Of a stretch of DNA of 64,000 nucleotides, positions 27,603-37,641 are shown in pieces (the stretch's first letter is position 1; every line of letters starts with the position of its first letter). The stretch comes from Aquimarina sediminis (GTDB lineage: Bacteria > Bacteroidota > Bacteroidia > Flavobacteriales > Flavobacteriaceae), in NCBI RefSeq assembly GCF_002895435.1, contig NZ_POYJ01000006.1, positions 1-64,000 of the forward strand, written 5' to 3'. The position numbers and the translations under genes were made by a program. The notes beneath the pieces were generated by a model, which made no database searches, was not told the DNA's origin, and saw only the letters and a program-made list of their open reading frames with translations.

Positions 27603-30600
27603 TTAAAAAGTAATTCTGGTTCCCAGTAAAAATTGTCTCGCTTGAGGTGCAGTAAAAAACGTTTCCCCTTGTATTAACGGATTTATATCATCTGTTACTT
27701 CTGGGTCAAAACCATCCAAATTACTATCTCCTTTAATTACGAACAAATTATTACCCGTAGCATATATTCTTATTTTCTTAAACAACTTACTATTTTTCAA
27801 TAAACTCTCAGGGAGCGTATATCCGAAAGTTAAATTTCTCATTCTTAAGAAAGAACCATCTCTAAGCTGAAAAGTAGAAACCTGTCTATAAAGGTTTTCA
27901 GTAGGGCTACCTAATCGTGGATATGTTGCATTATCTCCTGGTTGTTTCCAATAGTCCAGAACATCTACTGATTGGTTAAATGTACCTACTCTATCAGGTG
28001 CTCCAACAAATCGCAATCCATCAAGAAATATATCATTCCCATACGTAAATGACATTAAGAAGCTTAAATCAAAATCTTTATAAGTAAACGTATTTGTTAT
28101 ACCTCCGTAAAAATCTGGTAACGCATCTCCAACCACAACTCTATCTGTATCAAAATTGGGAGTAGTTGTTACATTACCATCTCTATCAAGATATTCGGCA
28201 TCTCCAGTTTGAGGATTTACCCCCACATATCTTACCAGATAGAAATTATTGGTTGATTGACCCTCTATAGCTCTTTGTCTGGCACCTGCCGCTTGAATAA
28301 ATCTTCCTTCTGGTGAGTCGTTTGCTCCTGGCAGAGAGGTCACTTCGGTATCAATAAAGGAGATATTAAAATCGGTAGACCATGTAAAATTATCGGTAAT
28401 GATGTTTTTGGTATTAAGTCCGATTTCCCACCCGCTATTTTTAAGTTCTCCTGCATTAGCAGTGATTGTTGCAAAGCCAGTAATTTCAGTGACAGGCACA
28501 TTTAATAACAAATCTGTTGTTTTCTTATCAAAATAATTCACATTCAGATTTATTCTATTTTGAAACAACCCTAATTCGAATGCTAAATCAAGGGTGGCAC
28601 TTTCTTCATAAGTCAAATCTGCATTACCAGCTTGAATAGGTGCAATACCTCCACTTCCATTATAATTATAAGTTGCAGGTAACAAAGGTACTGCCGATCC
28701 AAACAACCCTAAAGAAGGAAAAGACCCTCCAATTCTATCATTTCCTGATGTACCATAACTTGCTCTAAATTTCAGAAGGCTGATTTCTTCTATATCTTCC
28801 ATAAATGGCTCTTCAGATACTACCCATCCTGCAGCCGCTGACCAAAAATTACCAAATCTTCGGTTTACTCCAAATCTAGAAAATCCATCTCTTCTAAAAG
28901 ATCCCTCAACGAGGTATTTACCTTTATAATCATAATTTACTCTCCCGAAAGCTCCATATAAGCTTCTTTTTTCTCTAGATTGTACTGTTAAAGTGGGAAC
29001 AGCACCATTAGAAACATTTCTTAAATCATCAGAAAGAAAGTCTTCAGAGGCTACATTAATTGTATTAAAAGTAGTTTCCTGATAGGATATCCCGGCAACT
29101 GCTCCTAAAGAATGTACCCCATTAAACACCCTATTAAAGTTTAAAGTGTGATCTGTAATAATTCTATTATCATTTGCAATAAAATTTTGAGCATTACCTC
29201 CAGGAGTCGTTCCTCCATCTGCAGAAGGGTCAATTAATTCTGGAATCCTGGTAAAATTATCAATTTGACTTCGATCAATTCCAAATGAAGCTTTATAGTT
29301 TAGACCATCTGCAAATGTGACAGTAGCGTTCATATTACCAATAACCCTGGTACTCTCTGATTGATTTACCTGCAATGCTTCTATGGCTTCAATATTCTGA
29401 ATAAAATCATTATTGATAAAGTTTCCATTTTCATCTCTAGACTGTATAAATGGACGAATCAAATAAGCTGATGTCAAAGGTGCAAAAGTCGTATTTTCAG
29501 TATTAATACGGTCATTTAATGTATTGGTCACTGATAAATTCAAACCAAGATTCAACCAATCATTCGCTTTATGATCAAGATTTACTCTTCCGTTAATTCT
29601 TCTAAGGTTGTTTCCGATAATTCCTCCTTCAAGATCAGAGTAACCTGTACCTATAAAAAAGCTAGTTTTTTCTCCTCCACCCTGTGCTGATACATTATAA
29701 TTTTGAGAAAATCCAGTTCTGGTTACTGCGTCTAACCAATCTGTACCATCAGAAGGAATATCGGTTATGGCTCCTATCCCGCTACTTGCTCCGGCTTGCC
29801 CTCTTTCAAAACGATATTGCGCATATTGTACTGGAGATAATATATCCGTTAAGTCAGTAACATCAGTAAAAGAAGTCCAAGCATCAAGATTTATTCTTGT
29901 ATCACTATTCTTTCTCCCTCCTTTTGTTTTAATCAAAATAACCCCGTTTGCCCCACGCGAACCCCAAATAGCAGTTGCTGCGGCATCTTTAAGAACCGAA
30001 AAAGAAGCAATATCCTGAGGGTTTAAATCCGAAATAGGGTTCAATCCGGTATTTCCCCCATTATTAAAAGTGTTAATATCATCACTTAAAGGAACTCCAT
30101 CAATTACAATAAGAGGTTGAGATCCTCCATTAAGAGAAGATACTCCTCTTACGCGGATTACATTAGCTGCTCCTAATACTCCGGAGCTTTGCGTAAATTG
30201 CACCCCACTAGTTTGTCCTTGAAGTAATTCTTGAGCAGTAACCGCAGGAATATCTTCAATTGCCGATGTTCTTATGGTTCCAATACTTTGGATTAGTTTT
30301 TTTTCTGTACTTGTTCCAAACCCAACTAAAACAATCTCCTCTAACTCTGAGGCAGCGGCAATCAATTTAACATTGATAGTATTACTATCACCAACCGCTA
30401 ATTGCTTAGTTTCAAACCCCACATAACTAAAAGAAATTACCGTTCCTCGACTAGCTGAAATAGTATATACTCCATCAAAATCGGTTTGCGTTCCTCTATT
30501 AGTATTTTCAATAAGGACATTTACCCCTGGCAGTGGTAAACCCTTATCATCTGTAACTGTTCCTGAGATTGTTTTTTCTTGAGCAAATGCTATACTACAT

Positions 30601-30644
30601 ACAAAGAAAAACAACATTAAGAACTTGTAATAATGTACTTTCAT
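27603..30644 (-). CDS. SusC/RagA-family TonB-dependent transporter
   Basis: A 1013-residue TonB-dependent outer-membrane channel. Signal peptide ending near AFA (about 21), a carboxypeptidase-regulatory-like domain with the usual ISGTVTDDKGLPLPGVNVLI (about 26-45), a TonB-box region (EEIVLVGFG, about 102-110), the plug domain with IRVRGVSSLNGG, LIVIDGVPL and WGSRGANGVILIKTKGG (about 227-243), then a 22-strand barrel ending in the C-terminal aromatic-type strand GTRITF. It pairs with the SusD lipoprotein downstream. Two AraC-type membrane regulators lie upstream on the same strand, with a 248-base gap before the SusC start. Confidence 0.96.
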   Translation of the reverse strand: MKVHYYKFLMLFFFVCSIAFAQEKTISGTVTDDKGLPLPGVNVLIENTNRGTQTDFDGVYTISASRGTVISFSYVGFETKQLAVGDSNTINVKLIAAASELEEIVLVGFGTSTEKKLIQSIGTIRTSAIEDIPAVTAQELLQGQTSGVQFTQSSGVLGAANVIRVRGVSSLNGGSQPLIVIDGVPLSDDINTFNNGGNTGLNPISDLNPQDIASFSVLKDAAATAIWGSRGANGVILIKTKGGRKNSDTRINLDAWTSFTDVTDLTDILSPVQYAQYRFERGQAGASSGIGAITDIPSDGTDWLDAVTRTGFSQNYNVSAQGGGEKTSFFIGTGYSDLEGGIIGNNLRRINGRVNLDHKANDWLNLGLNLSVTNTLNDRINTENTTFAPLTSAYLIRPFIQSRDENGNFINNDFIQNIEAIEALQVNQSESTRVIGNMNATVTFADGLNYKASFGIDRSQIDNFTRIPELIDPSADGGTTPGGNAQNFIANDNRIITDHTLNFNRVFNGVHSLGAVAGISYQETTFNTINVASEDFLSDDLRNVSNGAVPTLTVQSREKRSLYGAFGRVNYDYKGKYLVEGSFRRDGFSRFGVNRRFGNFWSAAAGWVVSEEPFMEDIEEISLLKFRASYGTSGNDRIGGSFPSLGLFGSAVPLLPATYNYNGSGGIAPIQAGNADLTYEESATLDLAFELGLFQNRINLNVNYFDKKTTDLLLNVPVTEITGFATITANAGELKNSGWEIGLNTKNIITDNFTWSTDFNISFIDTEVTSLPGANDSPEGRFIQAAGARQRAIEGQSTNNFYLVRYVGVNPQTGDAEYLDRDGNVTTTPNFDTDRVVVGDALPDFYGGITNTFTYKDFDLSFLMSFTYGNDIFLDGLRFVGAPDRVGTFNQSVDVLDYWKQPGDNATYPRLGSPTENLYRQVSTFQLRDGSFLRMRNLTFGYTLPESLLKNSKLFKKIRIYATGNNLFVIKGDSNLDGFDPEVTDDINPLIQGETFFTAPQARQFLLGTRITF

Positions 30645-30892
30645 AGATAAAAATTTTCAAAAAATTAATACTTAACATAGTTATTAGATAAAACCATAAA
30701 AGGAAGGCAAGAATATCTTGATGGCTAACTCAATTTTATTTCAAAAAACTCAAACAAAGTTTAAATGGAAATAGTCTACACTCAACCTTCCTGTTTATGA
30801 TTATCTATCAAAGAAACCGGTTGTTACCACAAAATCAGGTAATCCCTATAAGTTTTTACCTCTGCCGAAGAAAGTTTACCAATACAATTCAT

Positions 30893-32398
30893 TTAGGATT
30901 TAACATACTCAGATGGAGTAATCTTGTTGTATTTTTTGAACGATTTATTGAAGGTTACTTTATTATTAAAACCTACTTCATAAGCTACATCAATAATATT
31001 AACTTTTTTATGTTTGTCCATTTTTAAAAGCTCTTTAGCCTCTTCAATTCTATATCTATTAATCAACTCAAAAAAATTGAGATCAAAATGTTCGTTTATA
31101 ACTTGCGATGTGTTATGTCTAGTGGTACCCAGAAACTCTGAAAGTTTCTGAAGATTGATATCATTTTTTCTATATATCTTTTCTTTATTCATTAAATCTA
31201 ACAATCTATCTTTTAGTTCTAAGGATAACATATCGGTAAGACCAGAATTTTTATATTTACCCAATTCATCGTGCACACCTTTTTTGATTATTGCCAAGCT
31301 ACCAAATATACCAGGCTGAACAAATGCTTTATAGCATATATATAAAACCAGTAAAGCGATTGATATAATTTGAAAATACATAGGAAAATCACTTGTAATA
31401 CGTCTAATCATCAAAGTATCATAAATGACGTATGAAATTATGTGTAACGAGCAAAGAATAATAACATTTCTCTGCCAAATATGGTGCATTTTACTTACAA
31501 GTGTTTTACTCTGTATTGGTTTTATATATATCCTTATTACTAGAACCATATACACCAATAATGATAACAATTTAGTATCTGATATTAAGGTAATATATGG
31601 ACGTTCATCATTCAACATTATCCACAACTTCTCTTCTCCTGGTAGATTATATACAGGAAATAACAAAAAGATTAATAAAAATGTAGGAATCAAATGTAAT
31701 ATGTCTATAAGTTTAAACTTATAATTTATGGTCACTCTTTTAAAATAGAAGTAAATAAGAGGACCATATAAAAATGAAAACAACGTAGACAAGTATAACG
31801 AATGTGGGAAGTAAAACTCATAATTTGTGGGTAGCAAGCCAATATTAATTATAAATACTGAATGCTGAAACAAAAACATACTCATCAAAAAGTTTGCTAT
31901 TTTATCCGAACGTTTTCTAAAGTTTAAAACTACTGATATAAACACTCCGACAAAACCAACATACATACAAAGTATCCACCAGATATTTAATTTTTTATAG
32001 TATTTATCTGCTAATTTGTGGTAAGAATCAGAGCTACTTATCCAGTCAAAAGCATTATGCTCAATAAAAGAAACGTCCAAACTGCTTTTTATATATTTTT
32101 CAATATACATACATGCTAAATCTTCTTTATTGGCTTTAGCATAGGAAAAGGCGAGTTTTTTAAACAAAAATATTGAATCAATATTCTGATCATTTACAGT
32201 TTCAGAATATGGTTTTACACCTAATGCATAAGTTTTATCAAAATATTGTCTCTTATGAAGTACCAAAAGGGCATACTCCTTAGCATTCTTATTGCTTATA
32301 CATGTTTCTTTATCAAACCCGTATACTTTGGAAGAAACAAATAAAACAAGAACGATTAATAAAAAAAATGATATTTGTGTTTTTTGAGTTAGCCACAT
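30893..32398 (-). CDS. Membrane-bound AraC-type regulator, copy A
   Basis: A 501-residue regulator with an N-terminal signal anchor (about 8-28), a 110-residue exposed domain, about seven membrane helices (about 138-365, including the common flavobacterial block FLYGPLIYFYFKR) and a C-terminal AraC helix-turn-helix (about 395-501; TTRHNTSQVINEHFDLNFFELIN, and VAYEVGFNNKVTFNKSFKKY). It would sense an envelope or periplasmic signal and bind DNA directly. It is a close paralog of the next gene upstream (32597-34111) and lies just before the SusC-SusD operon, so control of that operon is a reasonable guess. Confidence 0.88.
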   Translation of the reverse strand: MWLTQKTQISFFLLIVLVLFVSSKVYGFDKETCISNKNAKEYALLVLHKRQYFDKTYALGVKPYSETVNDQNIDSIFLFKKLAFSYAKANKEDLACMYIEKYIKSSLDVSFIEHNAFDWISSSDSYHKLADKYYKKLNIWWILCMYVGFVGVFISVVLNFRKRSDKIANFLMSMFLFQHSVFIINIGLLPTNYEFYFPHSLYLSTLFSFLYGPLIYFYFKRVTINYKFKLIDILHLIPTFLLIFLLFPVYNLPGEEKLWIMLNDERPYITLISDTKLLSLLVYMVLVIRIYIKPIQSKTLVSKMHHIWQRNVIILCSLHIISYVIYDTLMIRRITSDFPMYFQIISIALLVLYICYKAFVQPGIFGSLAIIKKGVHDELGKYKNSGLTDMLSLELKDRLLDLMNKEKIYRKNDINLQKLSEFLGTTRHNTSQVINEHFDLNFFELINRYRIEEAKELLKMDKHKKVNIIDVAYEVGFNNKVTFNKSFKKYNKITPSEYVKS

Positions 32399-32420
32399 AA
32401 TTATTCATAGATAATTATGA

Positions 32421-32454
32421 CCTATAATTTACAGTATCTATTATAAATTATAGG
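32421..32454. repeat. 11-bp inverted repeat upstream of copy A
   Basis: CCTATAATTTA (32421-32431) and TAAATTATAGG (32444-32454) are exact complements with a 12-base spacer, 22 bases upstream of the copy A start codon. It looks like an operator, possibly autoregulatory, or part of a divergent promoter. Confidence 0.4.
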
Positions 32455-32596
32455 TATATATCAGTAGTCGGATTTATAAGGCAAAAATTACATCTTTTTA
32501 TTACAGATTGAAAATTGTATTTTATAGAAGCTTTTTTTTTAAACCTAAGAAGGGAGTAGTGGTTTTATTATCCTATCAATTTTTGATTTTTTGTGA

Positions 32597-34111
32597 TTAA
32601 GCAACAAATAGTTTCAAATATTCTGAAGGTGTAATTTGATTGTATTTTTTGAAAGATTTATTAAAAGTTACTTTATTATTAAAACCAACCTCATAGGCGA
32701 CATCGATAATATTAAAACCTCTATACTTCTCTCCTTTTAAAATCTCTTTAGCTTCTTCAATCCTATACCTGTTTATTAGTTCAAAGAAATTCAGTTCAAA
32801 ATGTTCATTTATAATCTGAGAAGTGTTATGTCTAGTAGTATCCAGTAATATAGAAAGCTTCTGGAGAGTAATATCATTTTGCTTATAAACTTTCTCTACA
32901 TCCAATAAATGTAATAGTTTTATTTTAAGCTCTAATGAAAAGCTTTGTGTTAACCCAGATTTTTCATATTTGTTCCTTTTATTCTTAACCCCTATAGGAA
33001 CCACCTTTCTTTTCTCAAATAAGGAAGGTTGAACAAATGCTGAATAACTAACGTACAATACTAACATAGACATCGATACAATTTGTACATAAAATAGGAA
33101 ACCACTAAATACGTGTTGCATTATCAGTACAGTATATATAGCATACGACATAATATATATTGAACAAAAAATTACAATATTTCTTTGCCAATAATGTATT
33201 GCTTTGGATCCAATTGTATATTTTTTCCTATACTTTATATGCAATATAATTACCAATACACCATAAACCAGAAGTGAGATTAACTTACCACTCATAATTA
33301 GAAATAGATATTCCCGATCACCTTCTAACCCTATTCTTAGCTTTTCTTCTCCTGTCAACATATAAATCGGAACCAATAAAAAACTAAGTATTACGGTTGG
33401 TAATAAGTGTAATACATCAGCTTTTTTGAAGCGGTATTGCACCGTTACTCGCTTTATATAAAAATACATCATGGGTCCATAGAGAAATGAAAAAATAGTT
33501 GATGCGTAATATATATGGGGGAAATCATATTGATAATTTATAAGGTATACACCAATATGAATTATAAAAAAGGAATGAATCAACACAAATGTACTCATCA
33601 AAAAGTTTGCTACCTTATCGGCTCTTTTTCTAAAATTTAAAACTATAGATATAAAAAAACCTACAAAAGCAACATAAAAGCAAAAGACTCCCCACCAATC
33701 GAATTTTTTAAGGTATTTATCGATTAACTTTTTATAAGATGTAGAAGTACTAATTGGTTTAAAGTAGCTATGACTAACAAAGTTAACATCTAGACTAGTC
33801 TTAATATATTTCTCTATAAATATACATGCTAACTCAGGTTGATTGGATTTAGCATATGAGAATGCTAAATCCCTAAATATAGATGTAGAGTCTTTATCTT
33901 TTATTTGTTCTAAACTCTGATCATGATAAATAGAAAACTCAGTATCATTTTTGGTATTTATATTCTCGATATTAGATAAAAGGTAGGATGAATCTTCACC
34001 CTTTTTTTTAGCATCTAACTTAGCATTAAAACAATTTGCATTTGAAGATGTAAATAAAAAAAGGATGCTCAATAAAAATAGTAATGGTATTTTTTTTTGA
34101 GTTAGCCGCAT
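32597..34111 (-). CDS. Membrane-bound AraC-type regulator, copy B
   Basis: A 504-residue paralog of copy A with the same plan: signal anchor, about 110-residue exposed region, about seven helices (block FLYGPMMYFYIKR) and C-terminal AraC domain (TTRHNTSQIINEHFELNFFELIN, VAYEVGFNNKVTFNKSFKKY). The exposed N-terminal domains are clearly more different from each other than the DNA-binding domains, which suggests different signals but similar binding sites. The sequence around both start codons is also shared (TTAGCC then one variable base then CATAATTATT on the plus strand), so the duplication included the leader. Confidence 0.88.
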   Translation of the reverse strand: MRLTQKKIPLLFLLSILFLFTSSNANCFNAKLDAKKKGEDSSYLLSNIENINTKNDTEFSIYHDQSLEQIKDKDSTSIFRDLAFSYAKSNQPELACIFIEKYIKTSLDVNFVSHSYFKPISTSTSYKKLIDKYLKKFDWWGVFCFYVAFVGFFISIVLNFRKRADKVANFLMSTFVLIHSFFIIHIGVYLINYQYDFPHIYYASTIFSFLYGPMMYFYIKRVTVQYRFKKADVLHLLPTVILSFLLVPIYMLTGEEKLRIGLEGDREYLFLIMSGKLISLLVYGVLVIILHIKYRKKYTIGSKAIHYWQRNIVIFCSIYIMSYAIYTVLIMQHVFSGFLFYVQIVSMSMLVLYVSYSAFVQPSLFEKRKVVPIGVKNKRNKYEKSGLTQSFSLELKIKLLHLLDVEKVYKQNDITLQKLSILLDTTRHNTSQIINEHFELNFFELINRYRIEEAKEILKGEKYRGFNIIDVAYEVGFNNKVTFNKSFKKYNQITPSEYLKLFVA

Positions 34112-34424
34112 AATTATTTAGTAAATAACTACTACCATAAATTTACGACTTGTTTTCTATAAAACCTCACTTGCAAAGGGTCTCCCGATAATATCTTACC
34201 TAAAAACTCAGTAAAACTAGGTGTTTTCGAATGAAAAAAAAATCATAAATTATGTTAAAACCGTATAAAAATGACAAAAAAACAGCATTTTTAAGTTTTC
34301 GATTTTGCGGAAAAAAGTCAACTCTAAGCATCCTCAAAAAAAGGAGTATAGCAATTATCAAGAACTTAATCCAGTGATTATTGACAAAACAAAATCGGTA
34401 ATAAATAAGAAAAGTATAGTTAGA
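34112..34424. other. 313-base intergenic region upstream of copy B
   Basis: Holds the copy B leader, including the 15-base palindrome TTATTTAGTAAATAA (34114-34128) next to its start. Otherwise it is AT-rich with no open frame or terminator that I can support. The end of mazG lies at its right edge. Confidence 0.4.
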
Positions 34425-35198
34425 TTATAGCTTTTTTGCTTCTTCCCAAAACACATCCATTTCGGCAAGAGTCATTTCATCAAGGCTTTTATTATGCTCT
34501 TTTGCTTTTGACTCTAAGTATTGAAACCTTTTTATAAATTTTTTATTTGTACGTTCTAAAGAATCTTCTGGATTTACTTTAAGAAAGCGAGCATAATTAA
34601 TCATAGAAAAAAGCACATCACCAAACTCTGATTCTATTTTATCTTGATCTTGCACTTTTACTTCGTGTTGTAGTTCTTCAAGTTCTTCTTTAAGCTTTTC
34701 GAATACCTGATACGGCTCTTCCCAATCAAAACCTACTCCAGCTACTTTATCCTGGATCCTACTAGCCTTTACCATTGCAGGAAGTGATTTAGGAACGCCT
34801 TCAAGTACACTTTTCTTCCCTTCTTTAAGTTTTAAATTCTCCCAATTGCGCTTTACATCCTCTTCATTTTCAACAACAACATCTCCATAAATATGAGGAT
34901 GTCTATGAATTAGTTTTTCACAGATTTCATTTGCTACATCTGCAATATCAAAATCATTTGTTTCACTGCCGATTTTGGCATAAAACACAATATGTAAAAG
35001 CAAATCTCCAAGCTCTTTTTTTACTTCGTCCAGATTATTTTCTAGAATTGCATCGCCCAACTCATACGTTTCTTCTATCGTCAAATGCCTTAAGGATTGA
35101 AGAGTTTGCTTTTTATCCCAAGGGCATTGCTCTCTAAGTTCATTCATTATCGTTAGTAGTCTATCGAAGGCTTTGAGTTGCTTTTTTCTAGAGTTCAT
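34425..35198 (-). CDS. mazG: Nucleoside triphosphate pyrophosphohydrolase MazG
   Basis: Hydrolyses NTPs and dNTPs to the monophosphate and pyrophosphate, cleaning the nucleotide pool. The 257 residues contain two MazG folds. The N-terminal one has CPWDKKQT, EETYELGDAI and KKELGDLLLHIVFYA with the EExxE and ExxD metal ligands; the C-terminal one has EELEELQHE and ESEFGDVLFSMINYAR, so both sites look active. Length fits the two-domain E. coli type. It is transcribed with, and 9 bases after, the gene at 35208-36152. Confidence 0.95.
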   Translation of the reverse strand: MNSRKKQLKAFDRLLTIMNELREQCPWDKKQTLQSLRHLTIEETYELGDAILENNLDEVKKELGDLLLHIVFYAKIGSETNDFDIADVANEICEKLIHRHPHIYGDVVVENEEDVKRNWENLKLKEGKKSVLEGVPKSLPAMVKASRIQDKVAGVGFDWEEPYQVFEKLKEELEELQHEVKVQDQDKIESEFGDVLFSMINYARFLKVNPEDSLERTNKKFIKRFQYLESKAKEHNKSLDEMTLAEMDVFWEEAKKL

Positions 35199-35207
35199 AT
35201 GCGTTAT

Positions 35208-36152
35208 TTAGAGAGAAACTTGTTTCATCCTATTTTGGGTTATTTTGAATTCTTTTATCATATCTTCTATAATGACTTTGGCAGGTTTAATATCATGAAT
35301 TAATCCAGATACCTGTCCGATCTCCAGTTCTCCATCGTGAAGATCTCCTTCGAACATTCCTCTTTTTGCTCTGGCACGACCTAATAGTGCTTTTAAATCA
35401 TCAATAGAAGGGTCTTTGGCATATAATTCTGTTACCTCTTGATAAAACTTATTTTTAAGCAACCTCACGGGGGCTAATTCCTTTAGAGTAAGCTGAGTAT
35501 CTCCTTCTTTGGCGTCTACTACCATTTGTTTAAAATCTATATGAGATGATGCCTCATTACTAGCTACAAAACGACTTCCCACCTGTACTCCATCAGCTCC
35601 CAAAGCCATCACAGCATACATTGCCGCCCCGGTTGCAATACCTCCAGCAGCAATTAATGGGATCTTCAATTCTTCTTTGACTATAGGAATTAAAGTTAAT
35701 GTGGTTGTTTCATCTCTTCCATTATGCCCCCCTGCTTCAAAACCTTCTGCTACTACGGCATCAACTCCTGCTGATTGTGCTTTTAATGCGAACTTAAGAC
35801 TACTCACCACATGCACTACGGTGATTCCATTTTCTTTTAGAAAAGAAGTATACTTTTTCGGATTCCCTGCAGAGGTAAAAACTATTTTCACCTCTTCCTC
35901 TATAATAATCTCTATAATCTCACTAAGATTAGGATATAACATCGGAATATTTACTCCAAAAGGGTTATTGGTTGCCTTTTTGCATTTTTGAATATGCTCT
36001 CTTAATACATCAGGATACATTGACCCTGCCCCAATGAGTCCTAATCCACCTGCATTACTCACAGCGCTTGCTAGTTTCCAACCACTAGCCCATATCATCC
36101 CTCCCTGGATAACCGGGTATTCAATATTAAATAGTTCTTTTATTGTATTCAT
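35208..36152 (-). CDS. Nitronate monooxygenase/FabK-like FMN-dependent oxidoreductase
   Basis: A TIM-barrel FMN enzyme of the 2-nitropropane dioxygenase family, 314 residues. Family landmarks are PVIQGGMIWASG at the N-terminus, NAGGLGLIGAGSM, EGFEAGGHNG (about 137-146) and the phosphate-binding AAGGIATGAAMYAVMALGADGVQVGSRF. It could act on nitronates or, as FabK-type enzymes do, on enoyl-ACP; sequence alone does not decide. An upstream TTG at 36155 is directly followed by ATG at 36152, which is taken as the start. It sits between mnmA and mazG, all on the minus strand. Confidence 0.88.
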   Translation of the reverse strand: MNTIKELFNIEYPVIQGGMIWASGWKLASAVSNAGGLGLIGAGSMYPDVLREHIQKCKKATNNPFGVNIPMLYPNLSEIIEIIIEEEVKIVFTSAGNPKKYTSFLKENGITVVHVVSSLKFALKAQSAGVDAVVAEGFEAGGHNGRDETTTLTLIPIVKEELKIPLIAAGGIATGAAMYAVMALGADGVQVGSRFVASNEASSHIDFKQMVVDAKEGDTQLTLKELAPVRLLKNKFYQEVTELYAKDPSIDDLKALLGRARAKRGMFEGDLHDGELEIGQVSGLIHDIKPAKVIIEDMIKEFKITQNRMKQVSL

Positions 36153-36188
36153 CAATTCTAGATATGAAAATATGTATATATATTCTTT

Positions 36189-37376
36189 TTAGGAGATCAC
36201 ACCAGACCCTATTAATTCATCATCCATATACCAGGCAGCAAACTGTCCTTCTGTTATTGCACTTTGGTTTTTTTCGAAAACAACGTACATCCCAGACTCC
36301 ACCATATACAACCTTGCTTTTTCTAGAGGTTGCCTATATCGGATTCTTGCAATAACTTCTAGTTCTTCTCCTTCTTTAAGCCTAAGATCTTCTCTAACCC
36401 AATGCAATTCATCATTAGATATAAACAAAGCTCTCCTGTATAGTCCTGGATGTTTTTTACCCTGACCTGTATAAATAGTATTGGTATCTACATCGGTCTC
36501 AATTACAAAAAGGGGCTCTGGAGTACCTCCTACTGCCAAGCCTTTTCTTTGTCCTTTTGTATAATAATGAGCTCCTTGATGTTTGCCTACAATCTTGCCT
36601 TCATCAATACTATAATCATATTTAAATGATAAGAATTTTAGTTCTTCAATTTTAGAATTAAAGTGCGGAGGTTTACGCGAGTATTTCTCTTCAGAAGGAG
36701 ATATTTCAATAATATTACCTTCTTTTGGTTGTAATTTTTGTTGAAGAAAATCTGGTAAGCGAACTTTCCCAATAAAACATAAGCCTTGAGAATCTTTTTT
36801 GTCTGCTGTTATCAAATCTTGTTCCTTTGCTATAATTCTAACTTCGGGTTTTAATAATTCTCCAACAGGAAATAGGGTTTTTGCAAGTTGCTCCTGTGAT
36901 AATTGACATAAGAAATATGACTGATCTTTATTAGGATCTTTTCCTTCTAAAAGACGATGTATTTCTTTTCCTTCTTTTACTATTGTTTCTTTTCGGCAAT
37001 AATGACCAGTAGCCACATAGTCTGCTCCAAGTGATAAAGCAATTTTCAGAAAAACATCAAATTTAATTTCTCGATTACATAATACATCCGGATTAGGAGT
37101 ACGACCTTTCTCATACTCATTAAACATATAATCAACTATACGTTCTTTATACTCCTCACTAAGATCAACAGTCTGAAACGGAATCCCCAGTTTCTCTGCG
37201 ACTAACAATGCATCATTACTATCATCCAACCACGGGCACTCTTCGGATATAGTTACCGAATCATCATGCCAGTTTTTCATGAATAACCCGATAACCTCAT
37301 AGCCTTGCTCTTTTAATAAATATGCTGCTACACTAGAGTCAACTCCTCCCGACAACCCAACGATTACTCTCTTCAT
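36189..37376 (-). CDS. mnmA: tRNA 2-thiouridine(34) synthase MnmA
   Basis: Adds sulfur to the wobble uridine of tRNA-Lys, -Glu and -Gln using ATP and a persulfide relay. The 395 residues show the PP-loop [12 protein letters not shown] at 7-18, the catalytic Cys100 ([12 protein letters not shown]) and Cys200 ([11 protein letters not shown]) and the C-terminal beta-barrel ending in GSGVIS. Length is slightly longer than in E. coli. The ATG at 37376 follows an in-frame TTG and is chosen. A -7 box lies at 37413-37420. Confidence 0.96.
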   Translation of the reverse strand: MKRVIVGLSGGVDSSVAAYLLKEQGYEVIGLFMKNWHDDSVTISEECPWLDDSNDALLVAEKLGIPFQTVDLSEEYKERIVDYMFNEYEKGRTPNPDVLCNREIKFDVFLKIALSLGADYVATGHYCRKETIVKEGKEIHRLLEGKDPNKDQSYFLCQLSQEQLAKTLFPVGELLKPEVRIIAKEQDLITADKKDSQGLCFIGKVRLPDFLQQKLQPKEGNIIEISPSEEKYSRKPPHFNSKIEELKFLSFKYDYSIDEGKIVGKHQGAHYYTKGQRKGLAVGGTPEPLFVIETDVDTNTIYTGQGKKHPGLYRRALFISNDELHWVREDLRLKEGEELEVIARIRYRQPLEKARLYMVESGMYVVFEKNQSAITEGQFAAWYMDDELIGSGVIS

Positions 37377-37412
37377 CAAAAATTCCTTTATTTATTTTTT
37401 TAATTTCTTTTG

Positions 37413-37420
37413 CAAAAATA
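37413..37420 (-). promoter_or_regulatory. -7 box upstream of mnmA
   Basis: Minus-strand TATTTTTG, ending 36 bases before the mnmA ATG. It fits TAnnTTTG; no -33 element was found at the standard spacing. Confidence 0.5.
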
Positions 37421-37641
37421 CTAAATAAAAAAAGTAACCCTAATGGATTATCATATGGTTTTATAATAGTATTATCTATACTTGTTATCAAGAAATAAAA
37501 TACAGAATTTCTTTCTTATAAATTAACTTATTATCAAAGTGAGGTATATTGGTATTGAGGTAATCTACCAAGATTATTTAGATATAACAATGACACGATT
37601 TAAGTAATATCTTTTATTATTTTCTTAGAGTAAAACAAATG

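Noticed and set aside
26143..34111. Full polysaccharide utilisation locus
   Set aside because: No glycoside hydrolase, lyase, esterase or sulfatase is present, so only a SusCD pair with regulators can be claimed.
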